From assembly GCA_907163375.1 (NCBI GenBank), contig CAJQUW010001420.1:186001-250000 (forward strand): a stretch of 64,000 nucleotides of DNA, written 5' to 3'. The notes beneath the pieces are model-generated. The model had not been told where the DNA came from. It saw only the letters and a list, made by a program, of their open reading frames with translations, and ran no database searches. The stretch comes from Prostheceraeus crozeri (Eukaryota; Platyhelminthes; Polycladida; Euryleptidae). Of this stretch, positions 33,655 to 45,417 are shown piece after piece. Position numbers and translations under genes: made by a program. Positions within the stretch are counted from its first letter, which is position 1, and every line of letters starts with the position of its first letter.

Positions 33655-33735
33655 ACAGAATGGTCGGGACTCGAACTATGACCAAACAGATCACTAGTCA
33701 AACACTTAGTTCAGTAGACCATGACAGCTAATCTA
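33655..33735 (-). repeat. tRNA-derived sequence next to the LINE 5' end
   Basis: The minus strand reads TGGTCTACTGAACTAAG (A-box-like), then AGTTCGAGTCCC (a near-perfect B box). Acceptor and T stems do not pair properly, so it is not a tRNA gene. It resembles heads of tRNA-derived SINEs, and may be a SINE fragment or a promoter module of the LINE. Confidence 0.45.
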
Positions 33736-33739
33736 CAAG

Positions 33740-35265
33740 AGTTGTAATTGCTTCTTCATAACCCGGATAAATGAAAATCCAGTGCATAATATGTCTGATA
33801 CCCTGTGACGTCAAATTTCCGCAACAGACACCAACAGCAGGCAAGAATGGCAGATTGCACACTCTGAATGGAATTCACTGGTATCGACGTGGACAACGAC
33901 GAAAAAACGATGATAATAGCAATACTCCACAGAATATGAATGAACGAAGAACACAGCGATGATCACCAGAGCACAAGGAATAGACTGATCCAAAATTTCC
34001 AGAGATTCGTCGGCTTAACGATGCAAAAATTCACCATGTATTCCAGAGCACATAGACAGCGACAGAGATACAACCAGCACGACCAGTAGGAGCGGTAGTA
34101 GTTCATAATGTTTTCAGTTAGATCTTCGCGTCCACTCCTTGATGAAATGTCAGCCCACTTCGGAATATACTCAATTTAGTATTTTCATTGCAATAACATG
34201 TAGTCGCTGTTGCACCGTCGAGTTTCTCAAAATTGTTATACCATTGTCTCAAATGCGATGTACTGTTAAGTCTCGAGTCACCGTTCACACTTGGGTAGAA
34301 CGGATTGTAGGAGAGGCTGGAGAGACTTAGCCAACGCAAACATAAAGGTCACTCTTTTAATTTTATCAAAATCCAATTGTAGTATCGACTTAAAACTTGA
34401 GATGCTGTTCTACGAGAACATAACAAGAAATGATTCTGATTCCAAATTACCACGATAACTATGGCCTACAAAGATATTGATATTTATGTGTGTGACATCT
34501 ACCTGTATGTGGAGACTTGGCCACCAATGGAGAGACTTGGACAATCTTGTGTGGATTGAACATTGGTTAAGAAAACTCTGTAAAGATAGAAGGAACTGGG
34601 TTATTGAATTTATTAAAATAATTCTCAATTTTTGTACCCGCTACTTTTCCACATCCCCAACTATTTTTCCGCACTGATCACTAGCGATTCGCTATCAGAC
34701 AATTTTCTGGGGTGTCCTTCAGTCAAATATCACCTAAAATGCACTATTACTTTCTTATAAGCTTAATGATGATAACGAGAAAATAAATTCAACGGATCTA
34801 AGGGAATTTTTTTTTGAGAAACATAACAGGTATTTATATTAATGTTCGTCGACCATTGCAAATGCTATCACAACCAATTTCTTAAAACTTGAGTGTTCTT
34901 GTTTCATCCGTATTCTATCAGAATTATTGAATCGAAAGGGTTTCCTTTCCACTCACTTTGAATTTTTATTATCCAAGAAGAGCAATATAGCAATAGTACC
35001 ATCAATATAGTGACGAATATAGTACTACATGTATTTAGTTACAGAAGCTATAATCATATCATGAGAAATTGTCATAGGCCTCATGACCTTCATTTTTAAC
35101 TATGGACTACAAAGCAAGAATAGACCTAGGCATTATGAACCTGTATCAGAAAGCTTTTTATCATGGTTCGAAGCTTATTTTTGAAAGTTCCGTAGACTAG
35201 GACATTGAACTACTGTACATTATAGGCCAGGATGTGCACATTAAGAATCAACCTTCAGAGACCTA
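33740..35265. other. No recognised gene
   Basis: 33770-34090 is less AT-rich and may belong to the 5' region of the LINE. The rest is AT-rich and unassigned. Confidence 0.35.
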
Positions 35266-35269
35266 AGCT

Positions 35270-35865
35270 TTTTCAGACCTTCTGACCTCCAGACCTCCAG
35301 AGGACCCCTTCTATAAAGTTCCAGTTTACCTGATTAAATCGATATCAAAACATTAGGAAAGTTGATTTTAAGTAAAACAGTCATATTTGCGTGTAGCAGG
35401 TCGATATAACTAATCATTTGAGTGTCTTTCAGCCTTCTCAGTAAACACATGCGAAAATGTGTTGTTTTTGTAACTCAACGACATTTAGCACAGTATCAGT
35501 TGTAATAAAAGTCGGTTTTACGATGTTTGCTGTCACCATGTAACCTGAGATAGTTGATTTTAATGAAATTAATTTATTCCATGCAGCATAGCCCTGACAT
35601 CTGTCCATTTTTTAAAACAATTATCCATACCAATCGGAAATAGGCCTAAACTGAGCCATGATTGCTGCATTTCAAAACCATCAAATCAGCTGTGGAGATC
35701 TCAAACTCATGAATGATTGCAGTAAAAACTTTTCCAAAAGTCTTTTTTAGTGTTGAACTGAAAATATAATGATAGCTTCTATTTTAAACATTGATTGATG
35801 CTGACTTGCTCATGTAGGCCAACCAGTCATGCACGATCACATTTTCCGATCTTCTTGAATAAAGC
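35270..35865 (+). repeat. 600-bp dispersed repeat, copy 1
   Basis: It is collinear with 57665-58260: both hold ATCATTTGAGTGTCT, CAACGACATTTAGCAC, TTTACGATGTTTGCTGTCAC and ACCAATCGGAAATAGGCC in the same order. The left edge carries a decayed CCAGAGGACCCC end like the TIR at 57687. No protein is encoded. Confidence 0.8.
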
Positions 35866-35869
35866 ACGA

Positions 35870-36300
35870 CAGAGTGACAATGGAACGAACGCTACACGAT
35901 TTCTCTCTCATATCAATTGACCGCATCCACGGTGGCCATATCTCCATGGCAGAACCATGCGGACATTTTGATCTCCTGACTTACATGTACGTGCATTATC
36001 AGCGAAACTGGTTACTGTGAGCCCATTGCAAACAGTTGGTACCATGAAGTGTGTTTTTGCAGTTCATGGACTCTTTCGACAAGATACGTGCAATGAAATA
36101 GACATGTAGGCCTACGAATTTTTCGGAATTCTATTTTTCTAATTTCAAATGTGCTCAGAGCATCACGGCCTACACGTGATGCCGGTTCCAACCCTGTGGT
36201 GCGTAGCATCAAACAAAATATTTATTTGGCTGCTAAATAGTCTGTTACTTGGTTATGCACAATTATTTACACATCCCTTCTACACACTTCCAGCGATCTC
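35870..36300. other. No recognised feature
   Basis: AT-rich, with no motif recognised. Confidence 0.35.
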
Positions 36301-36304
36301 GGTC

Positions 36305-36545
36305 ATGAACACGATGGAGACGAAGACAAATTCAACAATGAATCATCATCAGCAGTTATCGGCCCTGTTCATCATAACCCTCGCCATAAACGAGAACATA
36401 TCGTCATCAGGTGATTTTTTCAATCTGAGACAATTTCATCACATTGAGCCATTCATTGACTTTGATCATACACGATATTCTCTGTTACCTTATTCAGCCA
36501 TGAACTATAATTTAGATGTTGTAACCATGGGTGATTGCTTTTCTT
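36305..36545 (+). repeat. LINE-associated repeat fragment
   Basis: GACTTTGATCATAC and CCTTATTCAGC.ATGAACTAT also occur on the minus strand at 53470-53640, where they precede a LINE C-terminus. The fragment is decayed. Confidence 0.55.
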
Positions 36546-36549
36546 TGAA

Positions 36550-37047
36550 TCATTAATATTCTTAAATTTTAAATCACACTGTGCCCTGATATTCATCAAT
36601 ACAATTCGTTGCAATCATGAATAGTTTGTTTTATGAAATACCGATTGATGAGATTGGTGACGTAATGATCCATCACTCATAGAGCTTCACATGGTATCAC
36701 ATAAAGAAAGGGGGAGTGTAGGCCTACTTATCATTTATTGATGCTATGCATGCATGTATTTAAAGTACAGTCGTATTTGTGGATGTTGAAATACACAGTA
36801 TTCCGTCAGCTAACTTTTCAAAAATGCTGTGGTGTTACAATTCCAAGAATTCGAGTTGACTAGTTTTTAGCATGAAATGATTACATCCCGCACTTCCGAT
36901 ATTGCATGCAATGTTGATAACTAATGTAATGTCATATTCCCTCTGTTATCGCATGTAGGTAGTGAGTCAGTGACATTCTGAAAATCTTTCTCATGAATGA
37001 CAAGACCTGTTGAGAATGAAAAGAAATTCTGAAATATTATCGAATAC
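36550..37047. other. No recognised feature
   Basis: AT-rich, with no motif recognised. Confidence 0.35.
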
Positions 37048-37055
37048 ATTCATAG

Positions 37056-38561
37056 TAGAGGTGTGCAGACGTCAAAAATGGACTCTTCCCGACCCGAAAT
37101 TCTCCATGAAACCATAAACCCGACCTGACCCGAAATACTTTTCTCAACAAGACACGAACCCGAAATGTATTGAAAGAAACTCGACCCGACCTGTCCCGAA
37201 AATCATCATCGAAGACAAAAAACTCCCCATGATTGTGTACATCAAATTTGTATGTTGCGCTATAAAGTATAATTTTTTTTTCCATATCTATAAAATTAAG
37301 TCCTACACAAAATTAAAACGTAGATATAAGCTTGGACTCATTAAATTGTCAAAATTTATATAATACTCAAATATGTGTGCGCATTAATTTGTTAATGAAA
37401 TACTTAAATAATAATAGCGTTTGTTTGATTATGCCTCAAATGAAAATCGAGAGGCTGTACAGAGACATGCCATAACACATAAAATTACTAGTTCACGATG
37501 TCTTAACAAGTAATGTAGCATAAGGTAAACACCAAAAAGAAAATAAACACAAGAAATGCCGGCATAACGGAAATAGCAGTATTTGAGTTATATCGAGAAA
37601 TTGCTATTAGCTGACTTGGCCATTGTCGCAATGAAGCAGTTTCTTCGAATCAATGTTCTACAGAAAGGAATATCAAACTTCCGTGAGGTCGGCAATGCAC
37701 GAGGTGCGAGATAATGTTACGGATGGAAATCGTCATTAACTAGGGCCTCGAACATCTTGAATCCATGAACTATGCGCCGGTACTCAAGAGGTACAAAAGC
37801 AACGCACTTACATTCTGATGTGCGACAGATTAATTTGTGTCATCGAGATTGAATTCGCTCAATTTGATGGATGTTATGGATGGATAAATTCGTAAAAAGA
37901 GGGGAACAATATTCCAATATAGAGCGTATGCAGCTGTAATATACAGGGCATAGCTGATCTTTATTCATTTAGAATTTCAGTTGCCGCAGAAAATGGAGCT
38001 TTGATGATGCTTTTTTGCAAATACAAATGGATATCTCATTATGATAGTAAATAAGTCAGCAGCAATGAAATTTTAAGTGATATCGGGTTGACGCTTATTC
38101 ACTCGTAAGTGACGCTTGGGTGGGATAGTTTCCATCTTAACGCAGGTTGATCGCAGTCGGTAACTTGCATATAGGCAAATGTTTCTCTTAGGAAATACTC
38201 GATGAGCATTGGAATTTGTAGTCCAATCAGAGGGAGAGATTCGGTCGTCACAACTGCATATGAATGAGAGATGTGTTGTGCAGAAAATCGTTGCTCTTAT
38301 CTCTATGGGTGATGGTTGGTTGCTGATGAAAATGATGAGAGTCAGCGACCATTGAGCGCCAGTTTATAACAGCATTTGCATATAGGAAACATAATGAACC
38401 AAATTAGAAGGTTAAAATTTTCCATCAGATTCTCCCATAGTGCTGTATCGTCTACCCATTTTTGGGTTACACAGTATGTTTCAAAAAGTTTGCATTCCAC
38501 TTCTAACCCTAAAAACCCCGAACATTTCTCAACAAACCTACCCGACTGCACACCTCTTCTA
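37056..38561. mobile_element. 1.5-kb hAT element without transposase
   Basis: The left end TAGAGGTGTGCAG and the right end CTGCACACCTCT (plus four bases) are inverted. ATTCATAG flanks both sides exactly (37048-37055 and 38562-38569). The subterminal regions carry repeated GACCCGAAA and CCCGAC units. No transposase ORF is seen. Confidence 0.78.
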
Positions 38562-38569
38562 ATTCATAG

Positions 38570-39020
38570 GCCATCAGTGATAAATATAAGATTTGTTCAA
38601 TCTTCAAAGATATTCTTCGAAGCGACAGTTGGAAGAGAGTAATATTTATACATGTAAATAGATTGCAGCATGTGTTTCTTACACTTGCAAACATGATTTG
38701 AAATCAGAATGACAATTAACAGAAATTCACAATGTTATGTTTGAGTCATGTCTCACAGGATGATCTATAGATCATGATTCAAGCGACTAAATGTTGTTTT
38801 ACAACATTTGAAAAAAGATATAATGGGTTGAAGAATATTTATTATTCTATTATAGAAAATTTCTCTTATCTGGTGATGAGGAAGATGTTCACTGGGCATT
38901 TACTTTACTATTGGGTGCAATGCAATATCCCTCCTTCCATTGTGCCGAGTTTCCGTCACCGCTATGAGATTCGATATTTGAGAAAGATTTCAGATGCCTA
39001 ATCTGTTTCCGAATAATTAT
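38570..39020. other. No recognised feature
   Basis: AT-rich, with no motif recognised. Confidence 0.35.
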
Positions 39021-39021
39021 C

Positions 39022-39330
39022 TCACAATGTTGTTATTAACTCATTGTCACTATTTAAGTAGATGCAGCAGGGGCGTAGCGTCCAGTGGGGCATTGCTCTT
39101 AGACCATCTTTGATAGGAATATTTGTATAAAGGGATGTGACATCTGTAGTCATTAGGATAAAGTTATTTGTCAAATTGCTTCCAATTGCACGTAATTTCT
39201 TAATAAAATCAGAAGTATCTCTTATATAAGAGTCAACATTTTGTGCCAATTGCTTGATTTGAGAATCAACAAACGAGCTTAGATTTTCTGTTGCACTAGA
39301 GCAAGATGAAACAATTGGACGACCTGGCAT
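39022..39330 (-). pseudogene. PLE reverse transcriptase fragment, second lineage
   Basis: About 100 codons with MPGRPIVSSCSSATENLSSF, then ILMTTDVTSLYTNIPIKDGL: the finger and motif A region of a PLE RT, with the catalytic Asp present. It differs clearly from the 23-28 kb lineage. Both ends are missing. Confidence 0.85.
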
Positions 39331-39339
39331 GTTCTTATG

Positions 39340-40088
39340 AATTTCTGAAAGTCGAAAAAAAATTTGATGTTCTTGAAATAAATGAAACTAGAAATAAATG
39401 AATAAGAGTAGGGTGACGGAACATATTAGACGATAACAACTTTAGATGTGCGAGAAAACATATTTCGATGAATTCCACCAACATAAAAGTGGCCACAGAT
39501 ATATTACCCTATCTAATAATTTATCTGATAAACTTTTGATCACGTATAAGATGTTGATCCCACGAATATGAAGAGGTTTGAAGCGATCAGTATTCAACAA
39601 TTAAGTTCAGAGATCAACAAATAAGATTTGCTTAATATAGCCCTGCAGTATTGTGGAATGTTGGGCGGGAAGCGTATTTTTGCGTTTATATGATCTATTT
39701 CCCAGCACATTTAGGCTAATCCATGATAGTTTTTGTACTTTACATGTAGTGATGAGTTTTGCTCTATAGCTTTGCTTGCCTTATGCTTTTTCATCTCATA
39801 GTTCATCAATCATGATTAAGGCTTATGCCAAAATATCGAATATTCATATTGACTTAGATTATTTTCTGTCAATAAACTTCTATTGATGTTTGTCAACATT
39901 TTTCATCTACCTGTAACTCACACTAATGATGCACAATCCAAATCAAATTGTGTGTACAGTGTGTTTCATAAATAGCTGCAAATTAGTAAAAAATGAATAT
40001 TTTGGAGAAAACAATAAGTTCTCTTATCCATAATTAAAAGAATTTGCTTCCTCTTATAAAATGCTCTTCTGTCTTGCATTTTGGCTCA
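39340..40088. other. No recognised feature
   Basis: AT-rich unique-looking DNA. It may include flanking parts of the PLE fragment, but I cannot read them. Confidence 0.35.
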
Positions 40089-40096
40089 GTAAGGAC

Positions 40097-40557
40097 CATA
40101 GAAATCCGATTTATTTCATTTGTTTAGGTAACATTACTAGAATGGACAGCTGGGCTTTGTTGATGGTTAAGAAATGACTCATAAGTGTATACCGTTGTTA
40201 TAGTCACGACTTAACCACGGCGTAGTGTTCTGCGATAGTGTTGTGGCCATTCTAGTCTAACTACATAGAAATAGATTGTTTATCTGAAGTTGACTAGAAT
40301 GGAAATTGACTCAAGGTCGCGGCACACCCAGGGGAACTAAGTTGGGGCATGGATCACCAATGAAAAGCTTAGAATGACACATGTGACCGATTCTAGACCA
40401 ATGATACAGCCGTTGACAAGTGCATCTAAGTCAAAATGCGTGCGATTTATGTGCCGCTATTGTGTATTGCATGAAGCTCAACTTCCATTCTAGAGGTTTT
40501 ATTGTTATCAATTTCTATGTCTAACTAACGCGCAATAATATTAATCGGATTTCTATG
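40097..40557. mobile_element. CATAGAAAT-TIR MITE, outer element
   Basis: The ends CATAGAAATCCGATT and AATCGGATTTCTATG are inverted. Flanks GTAAGGAC (40089-40096) and GTAAAGAC (40558-40565) match at seven of eight. It contains a second element with the same terminal word. Confidence 0.75.
40264..40519. mobile_element. CATAGAAAT-TIR MITE nested in the outer one
   Basis: 256 bases with CATAGAAATAG and AATTTCTATG ends and a perfect 8-bp target duplication TCTAACTA (40256-40263 and 40520-40527). The interior is homologous to 43424-43662 in inverted orientation. Confidence 0.85.
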
Positions 40558-40565
40558 GTAAAGAC

Positions 40566-43000
40566 CTAGTCCTTAAGAGGACTGATGCTATTGTCCGAAG
40601 TATCCAAATTCGTCACCCTTAAGTTCAATTACTTTTCGAATGCACTTTGGCAAACTACATGTGCAGATCAAATCTCAGATCACATATTGATCAATTTGAT
40701 TCAAAGCCTTTCACTCCAAATATTCCAATCGAGTCAAATCATCACCTTTCACCAGAACCAATCAGTCATCGAACTCGTTAACTGAATGCTAAAGGACAAA
40801 GCATACGGTTCAAGCTCCTGAATGTAGTTGTCAGAGTTCTTGCTTTCCCTCATTCCATGCAGAAATTCACCACTTTCTATGGCTGCCTAAATGGTCAATT
40901 TCCTACATTGTCTCTGGTTCGGTATGCTACTTCGTCCGACCAAACAGCACGTGACCAATAATTCCTGTAGTGGCAACATTTCATTGACCATTGTAGTCGG
41001 GTAAATCCATTTTTATAACAAAATTTGTCAAAAACGTGTCTTCCGTCTGTGAAATCATTAGTTTTGAATCGATTTTCATAACTTTTTTCATCTTGATCGC
41101 TAGGATCTCCTCATTTCGGTCATGTAAATTCAAATCAATGCAAAAAATCTTCTTTGTTAAAAATTTAGCTCAAAAAGTGCCATAAAAAGTCTGTCTCCAG
41201 CGTGCACGAGATTAGGGAAGAAATTTCGGTTTGATCTACTTAAATATTACATTAAAGTTATATATCATGTGAAAGCGCATGAACCGTAGTTTCAATCAGA
41301 CTATAATTCAAGATTGCATTTACAAATAATTGGGATTTTTCTTCAATTAGCCTTTGTCAAATTGTAAAAATTGTCTTCAGACCGATGCACATTTGTCAAC
41401 TTGGAAATTATGTTTTTACTTTCTTTATACGACGAAATAGATTATTTGTGAGTCTTGTTGTTGCATCAAAAAGAAAAAATCAACTATGGATCATCACAGT
41501 TGAGCAATTGTGAATTTTAAGAAAATGACGTGCATTCTTTCGACCAGATTATTTTGATTTTTCTCAAAATGTCAATTTGATGCTGATAGCACATTTTTTA
41601 TCCGGATCTCATGGAAACTCGCAGGATTATCAAGAACGATAGCGTAATCATGCATGCGAAAGTTTGTTTGAAAAGACAATGATTATCATTTTCAAAATCT
41701 CGTAAAACGATCAAAATGTCCATCTGACCGAGACCACAAAATTATCGGTCAGAAGACACCTGGCACTATGCAGTGCAAATACAAAACTTGTACAAATACT
41801 CATTTGGTGTGGCCGCAACTATGATTTTCGGATTCAGCGTGAAAAATTGATCATGTATACAAATTTTCAAAGGAAGCGAAGTTGCAAAGTTGAAAACACA
41901 AAAATTGCCCAAACTGTTGTTATATAAAATGGATTTACACAGCCTCCTTTTTTGTGTCGCTCGGACAGAGTCAGTTTCGACGGTTTCTTGCGACTTGAAT
42001 GGTTAAGGCGTGTCCAAACAGTTGTCCTAGAACTTGCAACTCTTGATGTGACGCACATTTAGTCCACATGAACGCCATCCTATCTCCTCTGACCGCAACT
42101 CGTTGGACCAGGACTCGAACACAAAGGAAATTAGAAAACTAAACAGGTGCTGCATCCACACGGCGAGAAAGGCGGCACATTGACTTAAATGGTGTCATGA
42201 CTATGTTGATCATCACAAACCCAGCAACTGTTCGTGTAATGCATACATGTATTTCCTCTTCAATTCGGTAGTTTGAGATATGCTGCATGACCGATTATAT
42301 TTAGTTTCTCATTTTGATTTCCCTATTTCAATTGGTTTCAGTGGGAAAGCATTGGTTTCAATATCTCATTGAGCTGCTTGTTCGTGCATTCTTATCCTCA
42401 TTGTCTCCTCAAAATTATCAGTTTTATATTGTGCAATTTTTCAATAAATGGTTAATTTCTTCTTAATGATTTTCACTTGTTTTTTGACTTTGAATTGCAA
42501 TAACTAAAGCAACATTGTGGTGTTCATGAATTTATAACGAAAAATATATCCGGAATGAATGGAACTACTCAATTAAATTATAAATATAATGATTCTAGTG
42601 GATTACATGGATGGGGAGGAAAGTAGTTAAGACAAAGGGTCATTAATGTAGGAGTTAACAGAGTAGCAACTTCCGCAACATGCAGAAGGCTCTCTCGCAG
42701 GGAGCTGATCCCGATATGCAGGAAGCGTGACCGACATGGCGGTCAATAAGAGCACTGGTAGATATAGATTTAGATGAAAATCTGTCGATCTCATTCATCA
42801 CTGACGAATTTGATGTGCTATGTGCTTACCGTAATCAAAGCGTATTTACATGTACACTCTTTAGCAAAATTAATGTTACATACGGGTACACTCACATGTG
42901 AAATTTTATCTGCCTCTCTTTTCCTGTCTTATGATAGCCTACTATGCTCGTTCCTTGATACGATAACATTTTGTGATAACTAATGTATTTATTGTGAAAA
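40566..43000. other. No recognised gene
   Basis: AT-rich to 42.0 kb. On the minus strand near 42090-42175, GTGTTCGAGTCCTGG resembles a tRNA B box, perhaps a SINE fragment. 42640-42760 is less AT-rich but gives no recognised protein. Confidence 0.35.
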
Positions 43001-43004
43001 TGTT

Positions 43005-43390
43005 TGTTTTATCGGGTGACAACTCCACGAGCTGCGATTACTGCTGAGATGCGATCATTCACACTCTTTATCAATGAGTCATTAAAAAATTGTGGCATCA
43101 ATTGCTATTTTGCCAGGTGCCACTGTTTCAGCTGTTTCATTGTTTTTACGGGAGTGGAGCGAAAATTGATTTTCCTACTGAGGAAATTCCAGACATGCCC
43201 TATAGGATTCAAATCAGGGCTACAAGGAGGGTCTGGGCAGTGATCGTATTTCTCGCGTTCCTGAAAGAATTCACTCGCTGTGTGAGCTGATGCACTGTAA
43301 TCCTGAAAGTTGAAATTACGCAAACGTCGATATTCAGTCCACACTGAAGCCTTTTGCCTCCACAAGCACAAAAGCTCTATTGTCAATTCC
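43005..43390 (-). pseudogene. Tc1/mariner transposase C-terminal fragment
   Basis: The minus-strand frame reads FQDYSASAHTASEFF, then SPDLNPIGHVW and KINFRSTPVK. These are the second and third catalytic blocks of Tc1/mariner transposases (normally F-x-D-N/G-A...H and SPDLNPIE.VW). The third catalytic acidic residue is Gly here, and the N-terminal part is missing, so it is inactive. The insertion at 43424-43662 sits just upstream. Confidence 0.88.
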
Positions 43391-43423
43391 AGCCATTCTG
43401 ATTAGACGTCTGTTGCTTCGAGA

Positions 43424-43662
43424 CATAGAAATTGACAACAATAAAACCTCTAGAATGGAACTTAAGCTTCATGCAATGCACAATAACGGCACATAAATCG
43501 CACGCATTTTCACTTAGATGCACCTGCCAACGTCTGTATCATTGGGTTAGAATCAGTCACATGAGTAAATCGAAGGTTTTAATTGGTTCTTCAAGCCCCG
43601 ACTTAGTTCCCTTGAGTCAATTTCCATTCTACCGAACTTCAGATAAACAGTTTATTTCTATG
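43424..43662. mobile_element. CATAGAAAT-TIR MITE, third copy
   Basis: 239 bases with CATAGAAATT and ATTTCTATG ends and a perfect 8-bp duplication CTTCGAGA (43416-43423 and 43663-43670). It is inverted relative to 40264-40519. Confidence 0.85.
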
Positions 43663-43670
43663 CTTCGAGA

Positions 43671-45410
43671 TGTAATTCTTTTCCGTCCTGATCGAATACC
43701 ATTTTTGCATTTCTGAATGCCAAATTCTTTTCGGTTGTAACATGTTCTTCACTTAAACCAATTTCATATCACCTAAGAAAATCACTGTCTTTAATCTGTC
43801 GATTCACCATGAACAGAAACTTTTTTCATTTGATAATGAAATAATAAATGAACAAGCAATGATGAGCAATAACTACGGTACTGCATCTACACGTTAGATG
43901 ACTAGTTAAGGCTCACTATCTATGTACACAGCATATGCATGTGCATTAGACTGTTATTAGATGAATTTGAATGAAAATCATGCCTATGTTACCAACTTCT
44001 TAACAAATGAATGGGGCAATGTAACATTAGTTATGATTATGAATCAAATTACTCGTATAATCGACTCGTGGATGAGTCCAAATACTTTTCTAAAAGCATT
44101 TTCTCTTGTCTATCCACTGATATGTGTTTCATTTTTCTAATCATCAAGAGGAGACCAATGTCTTTCAGATGATATATGATACTTTTGTAATCAAATGAAC
44201 TGAATGGCTGCAAAGACTGAGATGTTTCAACAATTGTAGTGATGTAACATAAATATTGCTAAAAAGTGTACGTCACAATGAAATAATGCAAAACTGCTAC
44301 TTGGACTTTAAAGAATGACTTAACAAATGAAAAACATCTCATCATTGATCAAACAATCTATAATATACATGAATGCATTTGCATCCTCAATTTTGTCTCT
44401 TCAAGATTCTATTTCTATTTTTTCTGATTATTTGCTCACTTCCGACATAGTCATGAATGAGTTTCTTCATTTCCAAGTTGCTAATAACTTAACTATATCT
44501 CCCCCATTTTTCCTCTTTGATTTTCTACTGCTTCGCCTTTAATTTTCTGCTGAAAGACGCCCTTGGTGCATATACAGGTATACCCCAAGCTTTGATAATG
44601 TCTCCATTTCCACTAGCCTGGGAAATGTTTTAAATAAAAAATGCATTTCATGCTTTTGTCTTTTTTATTCTAGCATTTTCTACCTACTTGATAAATGTGT
44701 CAGTGGTCTCAAAAGTGTTTGGATATGTTGAAACAAATCACCTATAATGCCGATAGCATGCAATTTGTATGTTTACTAGGTTGAATGTTTTTATCACACT
44801 AGTTATATTCATTGTCAACTACTTAATGTATAGAAACAGTAAAACTTCTTTTAAGAACGGGTTCAAAATCATATTTAAAAACTTGGTTTTGAAAACAAAT
44901 TTAGAATGTGGTTTAAAGTGAGATGTTGTTTTAAAACGATCATTTTTGTCGATATCACGCCAATTGTCAACATTCGCATTTCAAAATCCGGTGCAAGAGC
45001 ACTGATGAAAACCGTAAATGCATTAATATGGTATGTAAAAACATAAAAAGCAGTCACTGAAGCGAAAAATCATCTTTTCAAGTGCCACAGTTAATTTAAA
45101 TGGAAAACGACGTAAATGATCTAGCGCAACAGAAACTTTAGAACACAGAAAGGATGCAAGCTGCACCTAAAAAGTCCTTAGCTCATTTGAATGCACCAGC
45201 AAATTATCCAGATGAAAAGAAAGAAGACGATAGTCTAATAAAATAAAATAATATTAAAATATATTATAATATATAATATAATTTGATATTATAAAAAAAT
45301 AAAATAAAATAATGCAATAAAGAAATCAAAATTTTATCTGAGAAAATCTGATAAAATCTATAGGTGATATCAAAATACAAGAGAGAAATTGAACATACAT
45401 AAGAGCGCAC
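43671..45410. other. No recognised gene
   Basis: AT-rich. The first 100 bases may continue the Tc1/mariner remnant. 45230-45320 is a TAAAATAA-rich simple tract. Confidence 0.35.
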
Positions 45411-45417
45411 GAGGAAA

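Noticed and set aside
36149-36556. 135-codon plus-strand frame
   Set aside because: Its second half is a LINE-associated repeat also found at 53.5 kb, and the first half has no motif.
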